A stretch of 34,288 nucleotides of DNA from Ectobacillus antri (lineage in GTDB: Bacteria > Bacillota > Bacilli > Bacillales > Bacillaceae_G): positions 1 to 34,288 of the forward strand of contig NZ_RIAV01000025.1 in the NCBI RefSeq assembly GCF_003852715.1, in the 5' to 3' direction. The position numbers and the translations under genes were made by a program. Within the stretch, counting starts at the first letter, position 1; each line of letters begins with the position of its first letter. Below are positions 1 through 7,822 of the stretch, piece after piece. The notes beneath the pieces were generated by a model. It worked only from the letters and a program-made list of their open reading frames with translations, did not search any database and had not been told where the DNA came from.

Positions 1-108
<108 letters not shown>

Positions 109-198
109 TATAAAAAGCAAAGGCGAGCGTGTAGCGAGCTAAAGCTAGATTACGAATACACTTTGTTATCCAGTTTTGAAGGAATATGCCTTCAAATG

Positions 199-314
199 TC
201 TAGTGATGATGGCAAAGAGGTCACACCCGTTCCCATACCGAACACGGAAGTTAAGCTCTTTTGCGCCGATGGTAGTTGGGACCTTGTCCCTGTGAGAGTA
301 GGACGTCGCTAGGC
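199..314 (+). rRNA. 5S rRNA
   Basis: About 116 nt with the typical Bacillus 5S core: TCACACCCGTTCCCATACCG at 220-239, then GAACACGGAAGTTAAGCTC, and a closing arm in which TCTAGTGATG near the start pairs with the CGTCGCTAGGC end. The exact ends are inferred by family comparison. It is co-oriented with the 23S gene and the tRNAs and is probably in the same transcript. Confidence 0.95.
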
Positions 315-322
315 ATGATTAT

Positions 323-436
323 TCCGCAATAGCTCAGCGGTAGAGCACGAACGAATAATCTTCATTGATTAGTCTTCAGCGTACTGATCGAGCTGCTTCT
401 TGAGTCATCTTTCTGAGATCAGGACGATCGGCTGTT
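323..436 (+). pseudogene. Broken tRNA-Asn copy split by a 79-bp insert
   Basis: Bases 323-347 are identical to the first 25 nt of the intact tRNA-Asn at 472-496 (acceptor strand and D arm). Bases 427-436 are identical to the next 10 nt of the intact gene (497-506, anticodon arm up to the GTT anticodon). Between them lie 79 unrelated bases (348-426). After the anticodon the similarity ends; there is no T arm or 3' acceptor strand. The intact gene follows 35 bp later. This looks like a tandem tRNA-Asn copy that took an insertion and lost its 3' half. It cannot give a functional tRNA. Confidence 0.8.
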
Positions 437-471
437 ATAAGAAGTATATATTAGGAATAAAACCTTAGCAT

Positions 472-546
472 TCCGCAATAGCTCAGCGGTAGAGCAATCG
501 GCTGTTAACCGATAGGTCGTAGGTTCGAATCCTACTTGCGGAGCCA
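472..546 (+). tRNA. tRNA-Asn (GTT)
   Basis: The 75-nt cloverleaf has acceptor TCCGCAA pairing with TTGCGGA, anticodon loop CTGTTAA with anticodon GTT, T arm GTAGGTTCGAATCCTAC, discriminator G and an encoded CCA. It is the first intact tRNA of the cluster downstream of 5S. Confidence 0.97.
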
Positions 547-547
547 T

Positions 548-620
548 GCTTCCATAGCTCAGTCGGTAGAGCACTTCCATGGTAAGGAAGAGGTCACCGG
601 TTCAAGCCCGGTTGGAAGCT
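548..620 (+). tRNA. tRNA-Thr (GGT)
   Basis: Acceptor GCTTCCA pairs with TGGAAGC. The anticodon stem CTTCC/GGAAG carries loop ATGGTAA, anticodon GGT. The discriminator is T and no CCA is encoded, so the tail must be added by the CCA-adding enzyme. It lies one base after the tRNA-Asn CCA. Confidence 0.96.
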
Positions 621-636
621 ATGCGCCATTTTTAAT

Positions 637-711
637 GGCCCGTTGGTCAAGTGGTTAAGACACCGCCCTTTCACGGCGGTAACACGGGTTCGAATCCCGT
701 ACGGGTCACCA
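637..711 (+). tRNA. tRNA-Glu (TTC)
   Basis: Acceptor GGCCCGT pairs with ACGGGTC. The anticodon stem CCGCC/GGCGG carries loop CTTTCAC, anticodon TTC. CCA is encoded. Confidence 0.97.
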
Positions 712-716
712 TATAT

Positions 717-792
717 GGAGGATTAGCTCAGCTGGGAGAGCATCTGCCTTACAAGCAGAGGGTCGGCGGTTCGAGCCCGTCATCCTCCACCA
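717..792 (+). tRNA. tRNA-Val (TAC)
   Basis: Acceptor GGAGGAT pairs with ATCCTCC. The anticodon stem TCTGC/GCAGA carries loop CTTACAA, anticodon TAC. CCA is encoded. Confidence 0.97.
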
Positions 793-798
793 TATATC

Positions 799-883
799 GG
801 AGGGGTAGCGAAGTGGCTAAACGCGGCGGACTGTAAATCCGCTCCCTCAGGGTTCGGCGGTTCGAATCCGTCCCCCTCCACCA
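799..883 (+). tRNA. tRNA-Tyr (GTA)
   Basis: This is a class II tRNA of 85 nt with a long variable arm (CTCCCTCAGGGTTCGG region). The anticodon is GTA in CGGACTGTAAATCCG. The acceptor GGAGGGG pairs with the final CCCCCTCC. CCA is encoded. Confidence 0.97.
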
Positions 884-929
884 TTTTGTATAAAATTTGG
901 ACAACATGTCTAAAATAAAAACATATTGT

Positions 930-1004
930 TGGGCTATCGCCAAGCGGTAAGGCAACGGACTTTGACTCCGTCATTCGTTGGTTCGAATCCAGCTAGCCCA
1001 GCCA
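930..1004 (+). tRNA. tRNA-Gln (TTG)
   Basis: Acceptor TGGGCTA pairs with TAGCCCA. The anticodon loop is CTTTGAC, anticodon TTG, in stem CGGA/TCCG. CCA is encoded. The 46-bp gap from tRNA-Tyr is longer than the others in the cluster. Confidence 0.96.
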
Positions 1005-1008
1005 TTAT

Positions 1009-1081
1009 GAGCCATTAGCTCAGTCGGTAGAGCATCTGACTTTTAATCAGAGGGTCGAAGGTTCGAGTCCTTCATGGCTCA
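1009..1081 (+). tRNA. tRNA-Lys (TTT)
   Basis: Acceptor GAGCCAT pairs with ATGGCTC, with discriminator A. The anticodon loop CTTTTAA in stem TCTGA/TCAGA gives anticodon TTT. No CCA is encoded. Confidence 0.97.
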
Positions 1082-1087
1082 CATTTT

Positions 1088-1159
1088 GCGGAAGTAGTTC
1101 AGTGGTAGAATACAACCTTGCCAAGGTTGGGGTCGCGGGTTCGAATCCCGTCTTCCGCT
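1088..1159 (+). tRNA. tRNA-Gly (GCC)
   Basis: Acceptor GCGGAAG pairs with CTTCCGC, with discriminator T. The anticodon arm CAACCTTGCCAAGGTTG gives anticodon GCC. No CCA is encoded. Confidence 0.97.
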
Positions 1160-1169
1160 TACTTATAAA

Positions 1170-1245
1170 GGGGCCTTAGCTCAGCTGGGAGAGCGCCTGC
1201 CTTGCACGCAGGAGGTCAGCGGTTCGATCCCGCTAGGCTCCACCA
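1170..1245 (+). tRNA. tRNA-Ala (TGC)
   Basis: Acceptor GGGGCCT pairs with AGGCTCC, including the G3-U70 wobble pair that is the main identity element of tRNA-Ala. The anticodon loop CTTGCAC gives TGC. CCA is encoded. It is the last tRNA before the terminator. Confidence 0.97.
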
Positions 1246-1264
1246 ATTACATATTATAAATGAC

Positions 1265-1300
1265 AAGCTGTAGATTCAATAATGAATTTACAGCTTTTTT
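1265..1300 (+). terminator. Intrinsic terminator of the rRNA-tRNA operon
   Basis: A 14-bp stem (1265-1278 with 1283-1296, one G-U pair, loop ATAA) is followed by a run of T to 1300. It sits 20 bp after tRNA-Ala and separates the stable RNA operon from the glycerate kinase gene. Confidence 0.93.
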
Positions 1301-1349
1301 GTGTTTTCAATAAGATCTCTCTGTCATAATAAAGATGGAGGGATGAAAG

Positions 1350-2501
1350 ATGAAAATTATCATTGCGCCGGATTCATATAAAGAAAGCTTAACAGCTATG
1401 GATGTGTGTAATGCGATTGAAGAAGGGTTCAAACAAGTATACTCAGATGCAACATACATAAAAGTGCCGTTAGGTGATGGAGGCGAAGGAACGGCCTCTC
1501 TTTTAACAGAAGCATGCGGAGGCACCTTTGTCTCTTGTAAGGTACATGACCCATTAGGAAGAGTTATAGAGGCTTTTTACGGTCTCTCACCAGACGGTAG
1601 CACCGCATTTATTGAGATGGCAGCCGCTTCCGGATTACATCTTTTATCGCCGAAGGAACGAAACCCGCTTATAACAAGTACATATGGTACAGGAGAGCTC
1701 ATATTAGATGCTATAAATGCGGGTGTTCAAAAGATTATTTTAGGATTAGGAGGCAGCGCAACAAATGATGGGGGAGTCGGAATGGCTGCTGCATTAGGAG
1801 TACGGTTTTTAAATCGAAAGCGTAGCACTATTTCTTTAAATGGAGGCGGACTAGATGAGTTGGCTTACATTGATACATCTGCTTTAGATTCTCGACTAGC
1901 TTCTATTAAAATAGAAGCTGCTTGTGATGTGAATAATCCTTTGGTAGGAGAGAAAGGTGCCTCCTATATATTTGCTCCGCAAAAAGGAGCAACATCTACA
2001 ATGGTTGAGCAATTAGAAAGAAATATGAGAAATTATGCTTATGTTCTCCAAGAATGTGTACAGCGAGATGTAAATGTCGCAGGGGCAGGTGCTGCAGGGG
2101 GAATGGGTGCGGGCGTTCTTGCTTTCCTAGGCGGAGAGCTGGTGCCTGGTATTGACCTCGTTCTATCTGTTTCTGGTATCGAGAAACACATGCAAGAGGC
2201 AGAGCTTCTTATTACAGGGGAAGGAAGAATTGATGCACAAACCATTCAAGGTAAAACGATTTCAGGTGTGGCTACATTGGCTGCACAATATGGTGTACCT
2301 GTAGTTGTAATTGCTGGCTCGGCCGATAATAATCATCAGGTTGTTTATAAGCATGGCATTGACGCGGTATTTAGTATCGTACCGGGAGCCATGTCTTTAG
2401 AAGAAGCATTACAAAATGCATACGAAAACGTGACTCTAACTGCAAGGAATGTAGCAGCTGTTTGGAAAATAGCGCAACAGAGCTTATATAAAGATAACTA
2501 G
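1350..2501 (+). CDS. glxK: Glycerate kinase (GlxK/GarK family)
   Basis: Phosphorylates glycerate with ATP, in the cytoplasm, feeding glyoxylate/glycerate carbon into glycolysis (family knowledge). The 383-residue product has the usual family length. Visible family blocks are APDSYKES at residues 6-13, LGDGGEGT at 41-48, the glycine-rich GLGGSATNDGGVGMAAALG at 132-150, AAGGMGAG near 250 and TGEGRIDAQT near 285-295. The ATG is preceded by a GGAGGGA Shine-Dalgarno ~8 bases upstream. The gene stands alone between two terminators, so it is probably monocistronic. Whether the product is 2- or 3-phosphoglycerate cannot be told from sequence alone. Confidence 0.93.
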   Translation: MKIIIAPDSYKESLTAMDVCNAIEEGFKQVYSDATYIKVPLGDGGEGTASLLTEACGGTFVSCKVHDPLGRVIEAFYGLSPDGSTAFIEMAAASGLHLLSPKERNPLITSTYGTGELILDAINAGVQKIILGLGGSATNDGGVGMAAALGVRFLNRKRSTISLNGGGLDELAYIDTSALDSRLASIKIEAACDVNNPLVGEKGASYIFAPQKGATSTMVEQLERNMRNYAYVLQECVQRDVNVAGAGAAGGMGAGVLAFLGGELVPGIDLVLSVSGIEKHMQEAELLITGEGRIDAQTIQGKTISGVATLAAQYGVPVVVIAGSADNNHQVVYKHGIDAVFSIVPGAMSLEEALQNAYENVTLTARNVAAVWKIAQQSLYKDN

Positions 2502-2607
2502 AAAAACTATGCACACCCAATAAGATGTTATAGCTCTTTCTTTTTCTTTCCCTTGGTATGTTAGGAAAAATATACAAGCTTATATAGCGTTAGTTAAAAG
2601 ATGATAC

Positions 2608-2633
2608 AAAAACGCCATTCTTGGCGTTTTTTT
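2608..2633 (+). terminator. Intrinsic terminator after glycerate kinase
   Basis: AAAAACGCCA pairs with TGGCGTTTTT around loop TTCT, and the right arm runs into seven T residues. It lies about 105 bp after the glycerate kinase stop. The rest of 2634-2840 is AT-rich and holds no gene. Confidence 0.9.
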
Positions 2634-2749
2634 ATTTGTACAAGGATATGAGAAAATGACTCAACACCTTTTTACATGTACAAAACACCTGTCTTTTTAT
2701 GTAAAATTTTATTCATTTCTTATTATAAAATATAAATTAAATAAGGAAG

Positions 2750-2767
2750 CTTGTATAAATTTTCATG
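2750..2767 (+). promoter_or_regulatory. Candidate ArgR/AhrC box upstream of arginase
   Basis: The 18-mer CTTGTATAAATTTTCATG fits the Bacillus/E. coli ARG box pattern TnTGnATwwwwATnCAnA at most informative positions (mismatches at both ends and at one central A). A looser copy, TATGTAAAATTTTATTCAT at 2698-2716, lies about 34 bp upstream. AhrC is known to act on arginine catabolic genes in B. subtilis, so the position before an arginase makes sense. The call rests on pattern matching by eye in AT-rich DNA. Confidence 0.35.
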
Positions 2768-2854
2768 TATAGGTCGTGTTTTTATGCAAGAAAATGTCGA
2801 GTTGAACCATAATATAAAAAAGATTTAAAATATTTAGTGAACGGAGGGGGAAAT

Positions 2855-3754
2855 ATGAAGAAGAAAATTTCAATTATTGGTATGCCAATGGATTTAGGAC
2901 AAACAAGACGCGGTGTTGATATGGGGCCAAGTGCGATTCGATATGCCGGGGTTGTGGATCGTATTAAAAGAATTGGCTATGAGGTTGAAGACCTTGGAGA
3001 TATTGCTATTAATAGACCAAAACAATACGAGTTGGATGAAAATCAAAAGCTAAAAAACTTACATCAAGTTGTGGAAGCATGTCAGGAGCTTGCAGAAAAG
3101 GTTGACGATGTAATAGAAAGAGGAAGCTTTCCGCTTATTTTTGGCGGTGATCATAGTATGGCGGTGGGAACGCTTGCTGGAATTGCTAAACATAACAAAA
3201 ATATCGGTGTTATCTGGTACGATGCACATGGGGATTTAAATACAGAAGAGACATCTCCTTCTGGCAATATTCATGGTATGTCATTGGCAGCTAGCTTAGG
3301 ATACGGTCATCCACTTCTTGTAAATTTATATGGTGCGTATCCTAAAGTGAAAAAAGAAAACGTTGTCATTATTGGTGCCCGTGCTCTTGATGAAGGTGAA
3401 AAAGACTTTATTCGTGAAGAAGGCATAAAAGTATATTCTATGCATGAGATTGACCGTATGGGAATGGCAGCAGTTATGGAAGAAGCTATTGCTTATTTAT
3501 CTCATACAGATGGTGTACATCTTTCATTAGATCTTGATGGTCTTGACCCGCATGATGCACCTGGTGTGGGCACACCAGTTATTGGTGGACTATCCTACCG
3601 AGAAAGTCATTTAGCAATGGAAATGCTTGCGGAAGCAGGAATTATCACATCTGCGGAATTTGTGGAAGTCAATCCAATTTTAGATGAAAAGAATAAAACA
3701 GCTGTAACAGCAGTTGCTTTAATGGGTTCACTGCTTGGCGAAAAATTAAAATAA
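2855..3754 (+). CDS. rocF: Arginase
   Basis: Hydrolyses L-arginine to ornithine and urea in arginine catabolism; a cytoplasmic binuclear manganese enzyme. Metal-ligand motifs of the ureohydrolase family are all present: GGDHS at residues 97-101, DAHGDLN at 123-129 and SLDLDGLDP at 224-232, with AEFVEVNP near 275. The 299-residue length is typical for Bacillus. I choose ATG 2855 because GGAGGGGG lies 4-11 bases upstream; an in-frame GTG at 2837 would place the Shine-Dalgarno inside the gene. TTGAAC (2802) and TAAAAT (2826) could be a promoter. It is monocistronic, with its own terminator. Unlike B. subtilis rocDEF, no rocD or rocE neighbours are seen. Confidence 0.95.
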   Translation: MKKKISIIGMPMDLGQTRRGVDMGPSAIRYAGVVDRIKRIGYEVEDLGDIAINRPKQYELDENQKLKNLHQVVEACQELAEKVDDVIERGSFPLIFGGDHSMAVGTLAGIAKHNKNIGVIWYDAHGDLNTEETSPSGNIHGMSLAASLGYGHPLLVNLYGAYPKVKKENVVIIGARALDEGEKDFIREEGIKVYSMHEIDRMGMAAVMEEAIAYLSHTDGVHLSLDLDGLDPHDAPGVGTPVIGGLSYRESHLAMEMLAEAGIITSAEFVEVNPILDEKNKTAVTAVALMGSLLGEKLK

Positions 3755-3779
3755 AATCGGCCATAGGCCGATTTTTTTG
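3753..3779 (+). terminator. Intrinsic terminator after arginase
   Basis: AAAATCGGCC pairs with GGCCGATTTT around a 3-nt loop ATA, followed by a T run. The left arm overlaps the rocF stop codon. Confidence 0.93.
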
Positions 3780-3823
3780 TGTAAAAGAAAACTGTCGTTA
3801 TACTGAATCAGCTAGTCTGAGGT

Positions 3824-3851
3824 TTGTACGTTGCATAATATATGGTATAAT
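3824..3851 (+). promoter_or_regulatory. Probable sigma-A promoter of the cdaA operon
   Basis: A perfect TATAAT at 3846-3851 is preceded at 16 bp by TTGTAC (3824-3829), a partial match to TTGACA. Transcription from here would give a leader of roughly 110 nt before cdaA, with no other obvious structure. The -10 is strong and the -35 is moderate. Confidence 0.55.
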
Positions 3852-3967
3852 AAACTGAATGTAAGTGATGTAACATTTTAACAATACATATGAAACGCTA
3901 TATAGAGCAGTATGTTTATTGTGTTCACTTATGATTGTAAATACATACTCATGGAGGAAGTGTAAGA

Positions 3968-4786
3968 ATGCCTGAAGATATGTCTGTATTCTTAAACTAT
4001 CTCAGCAAGGCAGTGGATATAGCCCTTGTATGGTTTGTTATATATAAGCTGATTATGCTGATTCGTGGGACGAAGGCAGTTCAATTATTAAAGGGAATCG
4101 CCGTTATTTTTATTGTGCGTATTCTTAGTTTTTTGTTTGAGTTACACACGTTAGAGTGGCTAATGGATCAGGCGCTTACGTGGGGATTTTTAGCAATTAT
4201 TATTATTTTTCAGCCTGAACTGCGCAGGGCGCTAGAGCAATTGGGACGAGGAAGTTTGTTTAGAGGTAGCATCCAGGAGGAGACCGAAAAAGAAACCATA
4301 GTGAAATCTATTATTAAAGCAACGGAGTACATGGCTAAGCGGCGTATTGGCGCGCTTATTTCGATAGAGCGTGAGACCGGTATGAATGACTATATTGAAA
4401 CTGGAATTTATATGGACTCTAAAGTTTCAGCGGAGCTTTTAATTAATATTTTTATCCCAAATACGCCTCTTCATGACGGTGCAGTAATTATGCAAGGTGA
4501 CAAAATTAAAGCGGCAGCTTGTTATTTACCGCTATCAGAAAGTCCGTTTATTTCAAAAGAACTGGGTACTCGTCACCGAGCGGCACTCGGTATCAGTGAA
4601 GTAACTGATAGCTTAACAATTATTGTTTCCGAGGAGACAGGGCAGATTTCTCTGACAAAAAATAGTGAACTGCATCGTAACCTAAAGATAGAGCAACTAA
4701 ATGAAATTTTAATGAAAGAACTAGATACAAATGAAAAAACCTCTTCTTCAGCTCTATGGAATTGGAGGAAAAAGCGTAATGGATAA
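3968..4786 (+). CDS. cdaA: Diadenylate cyclase CdaA (c-di-AMP synthase)
   Basis: Condenses two ATP into c-di-AMP, the essential second messenger controlling potassium and osmotic balance in Firmicutes. The 272-residue membrane protein has three hydrophobic segments in the first ~80 residues and a cytoplasmic DAC domain from about 100. The catalytic signatures are intact: LHDGAVIM with DGA at 170-172 and TRHRAALG with RHR at 202-204. GGAGGAAGTGTAAG precedes the ATG. It is the first gene of the conserved cdaA-cdaR-glmM cluster and its stop overlaps the cdaR start by 8 bp, so translation is probably coupled. Confidence 0.96.
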   Translation: MPEDMSVFLNYLSKAVDIALVWFVIYKLIMLIRGTKAVQLLKGIAVIFIVRILSFLFELHTLEWLMDQALTWGFLAIIIIFQPELRRALEQLGRGSLFRGSIQEETEKETIVKSIIKATEYMAKRRIGALISIERETGMNDYIETGIYMDSKVSAELLINIFIPNTPLHDGAVIMQGDKIKAAACYLPLSESPFISKELGTRHRAALGISEVTDSLTIIVSEETGQISLTKNSELHRNLKIEQLNEILMKELDTNEKTSSSALWNWRKKRNG

Positions 4787-6014
4787 GTTGATGGATAACC
4801 ATTGGTTTTTAAAGGGACTTGCGCTACTGTTTGCTTTAATGTTATATACGGTAGCCAGTCTTGATAATGAGTCGCAAAGTAGCGGTATTACAGGTCTTCC
4901 CGTTGGTGAAGTGACGGAAACTTTAACAGATGTGCCTGTGACTGTTAACTATGATGAAGAAAAATATGTGGTAACTGGTGCACCTAAATATATCACTTTA
5001 ACATTAGAGGGGCAAGGTAGTATAATTGCTGCGACCAAAATCAACAGGCAGTTTGAAGTATATGCGAACCTAAATGGCTATGAGCCAGGGGTATATGAAG
5101 TTAGACTGCAGCATGAAGGGATCAATGATAAAGTCAAAGTAAAGATTACGCCTCCTAAAATTAAAGTCACGATTGCTGAAAAGGTTAAAAAGCAATTTCC
5201 TGTAGAGGTTAGCTTTATTAACAGCAACCAGATGAAAGAAGGCTATAAAGCGGATAAGGTGGTAGTAAAACCAGCTTTTGTAGAGCTATCCGGCACAAAG
5301 GAGCAACTAGATAAGGTTGCAGCTGTTAAGGCGTATATTGATTTAAAAGGTGTAAATCAGTCTATTAATAAAGATGTGAAGGTCATCGTGTATGATCAAG
5401 ATGGTAATCCTTTAGATATGCCAGCAGTACCGGCAACTGTAACTGTAAATGTACCTATTATTACGCCGGAAAAGAAGGTTTCTATTGATATTACCAAAAG
5501 AGGAACTTTGCCAGAGGGTGTTACACTGACCAGCATTACAGCAGAACCTAGTCAAATTACGTTATACGGACCTAAGGATATATTAGATGACATTGAAACA
5601 TTAAATGGTATATTTGTTGATTTAGATAAAATTACAGGCAATACCAACCTAGAAGTATCAGTGCCGCTTCCTAAAGGAGTAACAAAAGCGTCAACTGATA
5701 AAATTAAGATCTTTGTGCAGGCGGAGAAACTGGAGAAGAAAACATTTTCTGATATTTCTATACGAGTTTTGGGACTATCGGAGAGTTTAAATGTAAACTT
5801 TATAGATCCTAAAAACGGGAAAGTTAGCGTTGATGCTACGGCAAATTCATCAGATTTAGATAAAGTAACGAGTGAACAAATACAGGTATCAATGAATACA
5901 CAAGGTTTAGAAACAGGCATACATGATGTTCCAATTCAATTGAATGGAATTGATAATGTGAAATTAGATGTAAAACAAAAGACCGCAAGAATAGAAATTG
6001 TAAAAAAAGGTTAA
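4779..6014 (+). CDS. cdaR: CdaR, YbbR-domain regulator of CdaA
   Basis: Membrane-anchored protein with extracytoplasmic YbbR domains that binds and modulates CdaA. The product has 411 residues: one N-terminal transmembrane segment (around residues 9-27, GLALLFALMLYTVASL), then roughly four repeated beta-rich YbbR units of ~80 residues. The PEGVTLTSITAEPSQITLYG stretch is a clear example. I place the start at ATG 4779 because GGAGG at 4764-4768 is correctly spaced. An earlier in-frame ATG at 4731 would add 16 residues lying inside cdaA. It is shorter than I recall for B. subtilis CdaR (~480 residues). The gap to glmM is 28 bp, consistent with one operon. Confidence 0.93.
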   Translation: MDKLMDNHWFLKGLALLFALMLYTVASLDNESQSSGITGLPVGEVTETLTDVPVTVNYDEEKYVVTGAPKYITLTLEGQGSIIAATKINRQFEVYANLNGYEPGVYEVRLQHEGINDKVKVKITPPKIKVTIAEKVKKQFPVEVSFINSNQMKEGYKADKVVVKPAFVELSGTKEQLDKVAAVKAYIDLKGVNQSINKDVKVIVYDQDGNPLDMPAVPATVTVNVPIITPEKKVSIDITKRGTLPEGVTLTSITAEPSQITLYGPKDILDDIETLNGIFVDLDKITGNTNLEVSVPLPKGVTKASTDKIKIFVQAEKLEKKTFSDISIRVLGLSESLNVNFIDPKNGKVSVDATANSSDLDKVTSEQIQVSMNTQGLETGIHDVPIQLNGIDNVKLDVKQKTARIEIVKKG

Positions 6015-6042
6015 GCGGACAACTTAAAGGAGCGATTGACAG

Positions 6043-7389
6043 ATGGGAAAATATTTTGGTACTGACGGTGTCAGAGGTGTAGCTAACAGTGAGTTAACAC
6101 CCGAATTGGCTTTTAAAATTGGGAGATATGGTGGATATGTGTTAACGAAAAACACAGAGAGACCTAAAATTTTAATTGGCCGTGACACGCGTGTATCTGG
6201 ACATATGTTAGAAGGAGCCTTAGTTGCCGGCTTGTTATCCATCGGGGCTGAAGTAATGCGTTTAGGTGTTATTTCAACGCCGGGGGTTGCCTATTTAACA
6301 AAAGCCTTAGGAGCACAAGCGGGGGTTATGATTTCAGCTTCTCATAATCCAGTTCAAGACAATGGTATTAAGTTTTTTGGTCCAGACGGATTTAAACTTT
6401 CCGATGAGCAAGAGTACGAAATTGAAGAACTTTTAGAGAAAGAAATAGACGAACTTCCACGACCTGTTGGCAAAGACCTTGGTCAAGTCAATGACTACTT
6501 CGAAGGCGGTCAGAAATACCTTCAATATTTAAAGCAAACGATTGATGAAGACTTCTCTGGACTGCATGTTGCTTTAGACTGCGCGCATGGTGCAGCATCT
6601 TCATTAGCACCGTATTTGTTTGCTGATTTAGATGCAGATATCTCTACAATGGGTACTTCACCAAACGGTGTAAATATTAACGATGGTGTAGGTTCGACTC
6701 ATCCAGAAGCTTTGGCAGCCTTCGTGAAAGAAAAAGGTGCAGATGTTGGGCTTGCTTTCGATGGCGACGCGGATCGTTTAATTGCCGTTGACGAGAACGG
6801 TGATATTGTAGACGGCGATCAAATCATGTACATTTGTGCAAAGCACATGAGTGAAACAGGTAAATTAAAGCATAATACAGTTGTATCGACGGTTATGAGC
6901 AATCTCGGATTCTATAAAGCAATTGAAGCGCAAGGTATGCAAAGTGCGCAGACTGCAGTAGGTGACCGTTATGTTATGGAGGAAATGAAAAAGGGCGGCT
7001 ATAACTTAGGGGGAGAGCAATCCGGGCATATTATTTTCTTGGATTATATTACAACAGGAGATGGTATGTTAAGTGCCATTCAACTTGTAAATATTATGAA
7101 GGCGACAGGGAAGTCGTTATCACAACTTGCTGGTGAAATGAAAAAATTCCCGCAGCTTCTTGTAAATGTACGTGTAACAGATAAGCAACAAGCACTTAGC
7201 AATGAGCGTATTCAACAGGAAATTCAAGCTGTAGAAGCAGATATGAACGGTGATGGCCGTGTGCTTGTTCGTCCATCGGGCACAGAGCCTTTAATTCGCG
7301 TTATGGCTGAAGCACCTTCACAAGAGCTGTGTGAACAATATGTAAATCGTATCGTAGCGGTTGTAAAAGAAGAAGTAGGCGCTGAGTAA
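6043..7389 (+). CDS. glmM: Phosphoglucosamine mutase
   Basis: Converts glucosamine-6-phosphate to glucosamine-1-phosphate on the route to UDP-GlcNAc and peptidoglycan. The product has 448 residues, the standard length. The phosphoserine loop is ISASHNP (Ser100), the metal-binding loop is FDGDADR near 240-246, the sugar-binding loop is GGEQSGHI near 325, and the C-terminal phosphate-binding RPSGTEP is near 407. AAAGGAG precedes the ATG. In other Firmicutes GlmM and CdaA interact and GlmM lowers c-di-AMP synthesis; the adjacent genes fit that. Confidence 0.97.
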   Translation: MGKYFGTDGVRGVANSELTPELAFKIGRYGGYVLTKNTERPKILIGRDTRVSGHMLEGALVAGLLSIGAEVMRLGVISTPGVAYLTKALGAQAGVMISASHNPVQDNGIKFFGPDGFKLSDEQEYEIEELLEKEIDELPRPVGKDLGQVNDYFEGGQKYLQYLKQTIDEDFSGLHVALDCAHGAASSLAPYLFADLDADISTMGTSPNGVNINDGVGSTHPEALAAFVKEKGADVGLAFDGDADRLIAVDENGDIVDGDQIMYICAKHMSETGKLKHNTVVSTVMSNLGFYKAIEAQGMQSAQTAVGDRYVMEEMKKGGYNLGGEQSGHIIFLDYITTGDGMLSAIQLVNIMKATGKSLSQLAGEMKKFPQLLVNVRVTDKQQALSNERIQQEIQAVEADMNGDGRVLVRPSGTEPLIRVMAEAPSQELCEQYVNRIVAVVKEEVGAE

Positions 7390-7403
7390 GCGCCTATTCT
7401 TAT

Positions 7404-7457
7404 GAATACTATGCCAAGGAAGCACAACAAAGTCTTTCTCGGCATAGTATTCTTTTA
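7404..7457 (+). terminator. Intrinsic terminator after glmM
   Basis: A perfect 12-bp stem (7404-7415 GAATACTATGCC with 7441-7452) encloses a 25-nt loop and is followed by TTTTAT. A second small inverted repeat (AGGCGCT/AGCGCCT, 7377-7395) overlaps the glmM stop. This closes the cdaA-cdaR-glmM operon, so glmS has its own promoter. Confidence 0.8.
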
Positions 7458-7474
7458 TATGCAGTAATTTTTTA

Positions 7475-7504
7475 TTGACGTGTCACGCCCAATTACTGTA
7501 AAAT
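7475..7504 (+). promoter_or_regulatory. Sigma-A promoter of glmS
   Basis: TTGACG (7475-7480) and TAAAAT (7499-7504) are separated by 18 bp, with TG just before the -10 (extended -10). The predicted start near 7511 is about 26 nt before the ribozyme core, as expected because the ribozyme cleaves near its own 5' end. Confidence 0.65.
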
Positions 7505-7536
7505 TAATTTGTTCTTTTGCTCATTTTAGAACGTAT

Positions 7537-7680
7537 AGCGCCAGAACTACTGTATGTAGTTGACGAGGAGGAGTTTATCGAAAATTCGGCGGATGGCTCC
7601 CGGTTGTTCATCACAACCGAAAGCTTGCATGTAAATCGTAGGGGTGACCTTACGGACAAAGGTGCAAGTGTGATGAGGGT
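7537..7680 (+). ncRNA. glmS ribozyme-riboswitch
   Basis: A glucosamine-6-phosphate-activated self-cleaving RNA that lowers glmS expression when the product accumulates. The conserved blocks are recognisable in order: AGCGCCAGAACT at 7537 (cleavage just before the GCGCC), GACGAGGAGGAGTTTATCG, the pseudoknot core CGGCGGATGGCTCCCGGTT, the TTCATCACAACCGAAAGC arm, and the 3' domain GGGTGACCTTACGGACAAAG with GTGATGAGG. Stem P1 is AACTA/TAGTT. The short open frame across this RNA is not a gene. Ends are approximate. Confidence 0.95.
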
Positions 7681-7822
7681 AAAAGGACGATCAAACATAT
7701 AACGAAGGGAAGGTGTAGCCGCTACGGGTCCCTCAAGCAGCCACAAAAAGACGACCTCGTTACAACGAGATATAAAAATGTTTTGTTTTTGTAGGGAAGG
7801 ACTAGCGTACGGCGCCGCAACT
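7681..7822 (+). other. Structured leader between glmS ribozyme and glmS
   Basis: This 142-nt untranslated stretch contains two clear hairpins. One is a compound stem around 7706-7734 in which AGGGA pairs with TCCCT and GTAG pairs with CTAC. The other is CTCGT/ACGAG around loop TACA near 7757-7770. A purine-rich GGGAAGG at about 7794-7800 is the only Shine-Dalgarno-like sequence and ends ~22 nt before the glmS ATG. Nothing else coding is seen. Confidence 0.5.

Noticed and set aside
651-974. Open frames across the tRNA cluster on both strands
   Set aside because: They lie entirely over tRNA-Glu, Val and Tyr, whose cloverleaves explain the sequence.
2770-2790. Sigma-54 (SigL) -24/-12 promoter for rocF
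   Set aside because: AGGTCGTGTTTTTATGCA looks similar, but the GG-to-GC spacing is 12 instead of 10 and the conserved TGGCAC is absent.
4731-4778. Upstream start for cdaR
   Set aside because: It would add 16 residues encoded inside cdaA without a ribosome binding site; ATG 4779 has GGAGG at the right distance.
7517-7702. 61-codon open frame upstream of glmS
   Set aside because: It coincides with the glmS ribozyme core. Conservation there is structural and there is no ribosome binding site.
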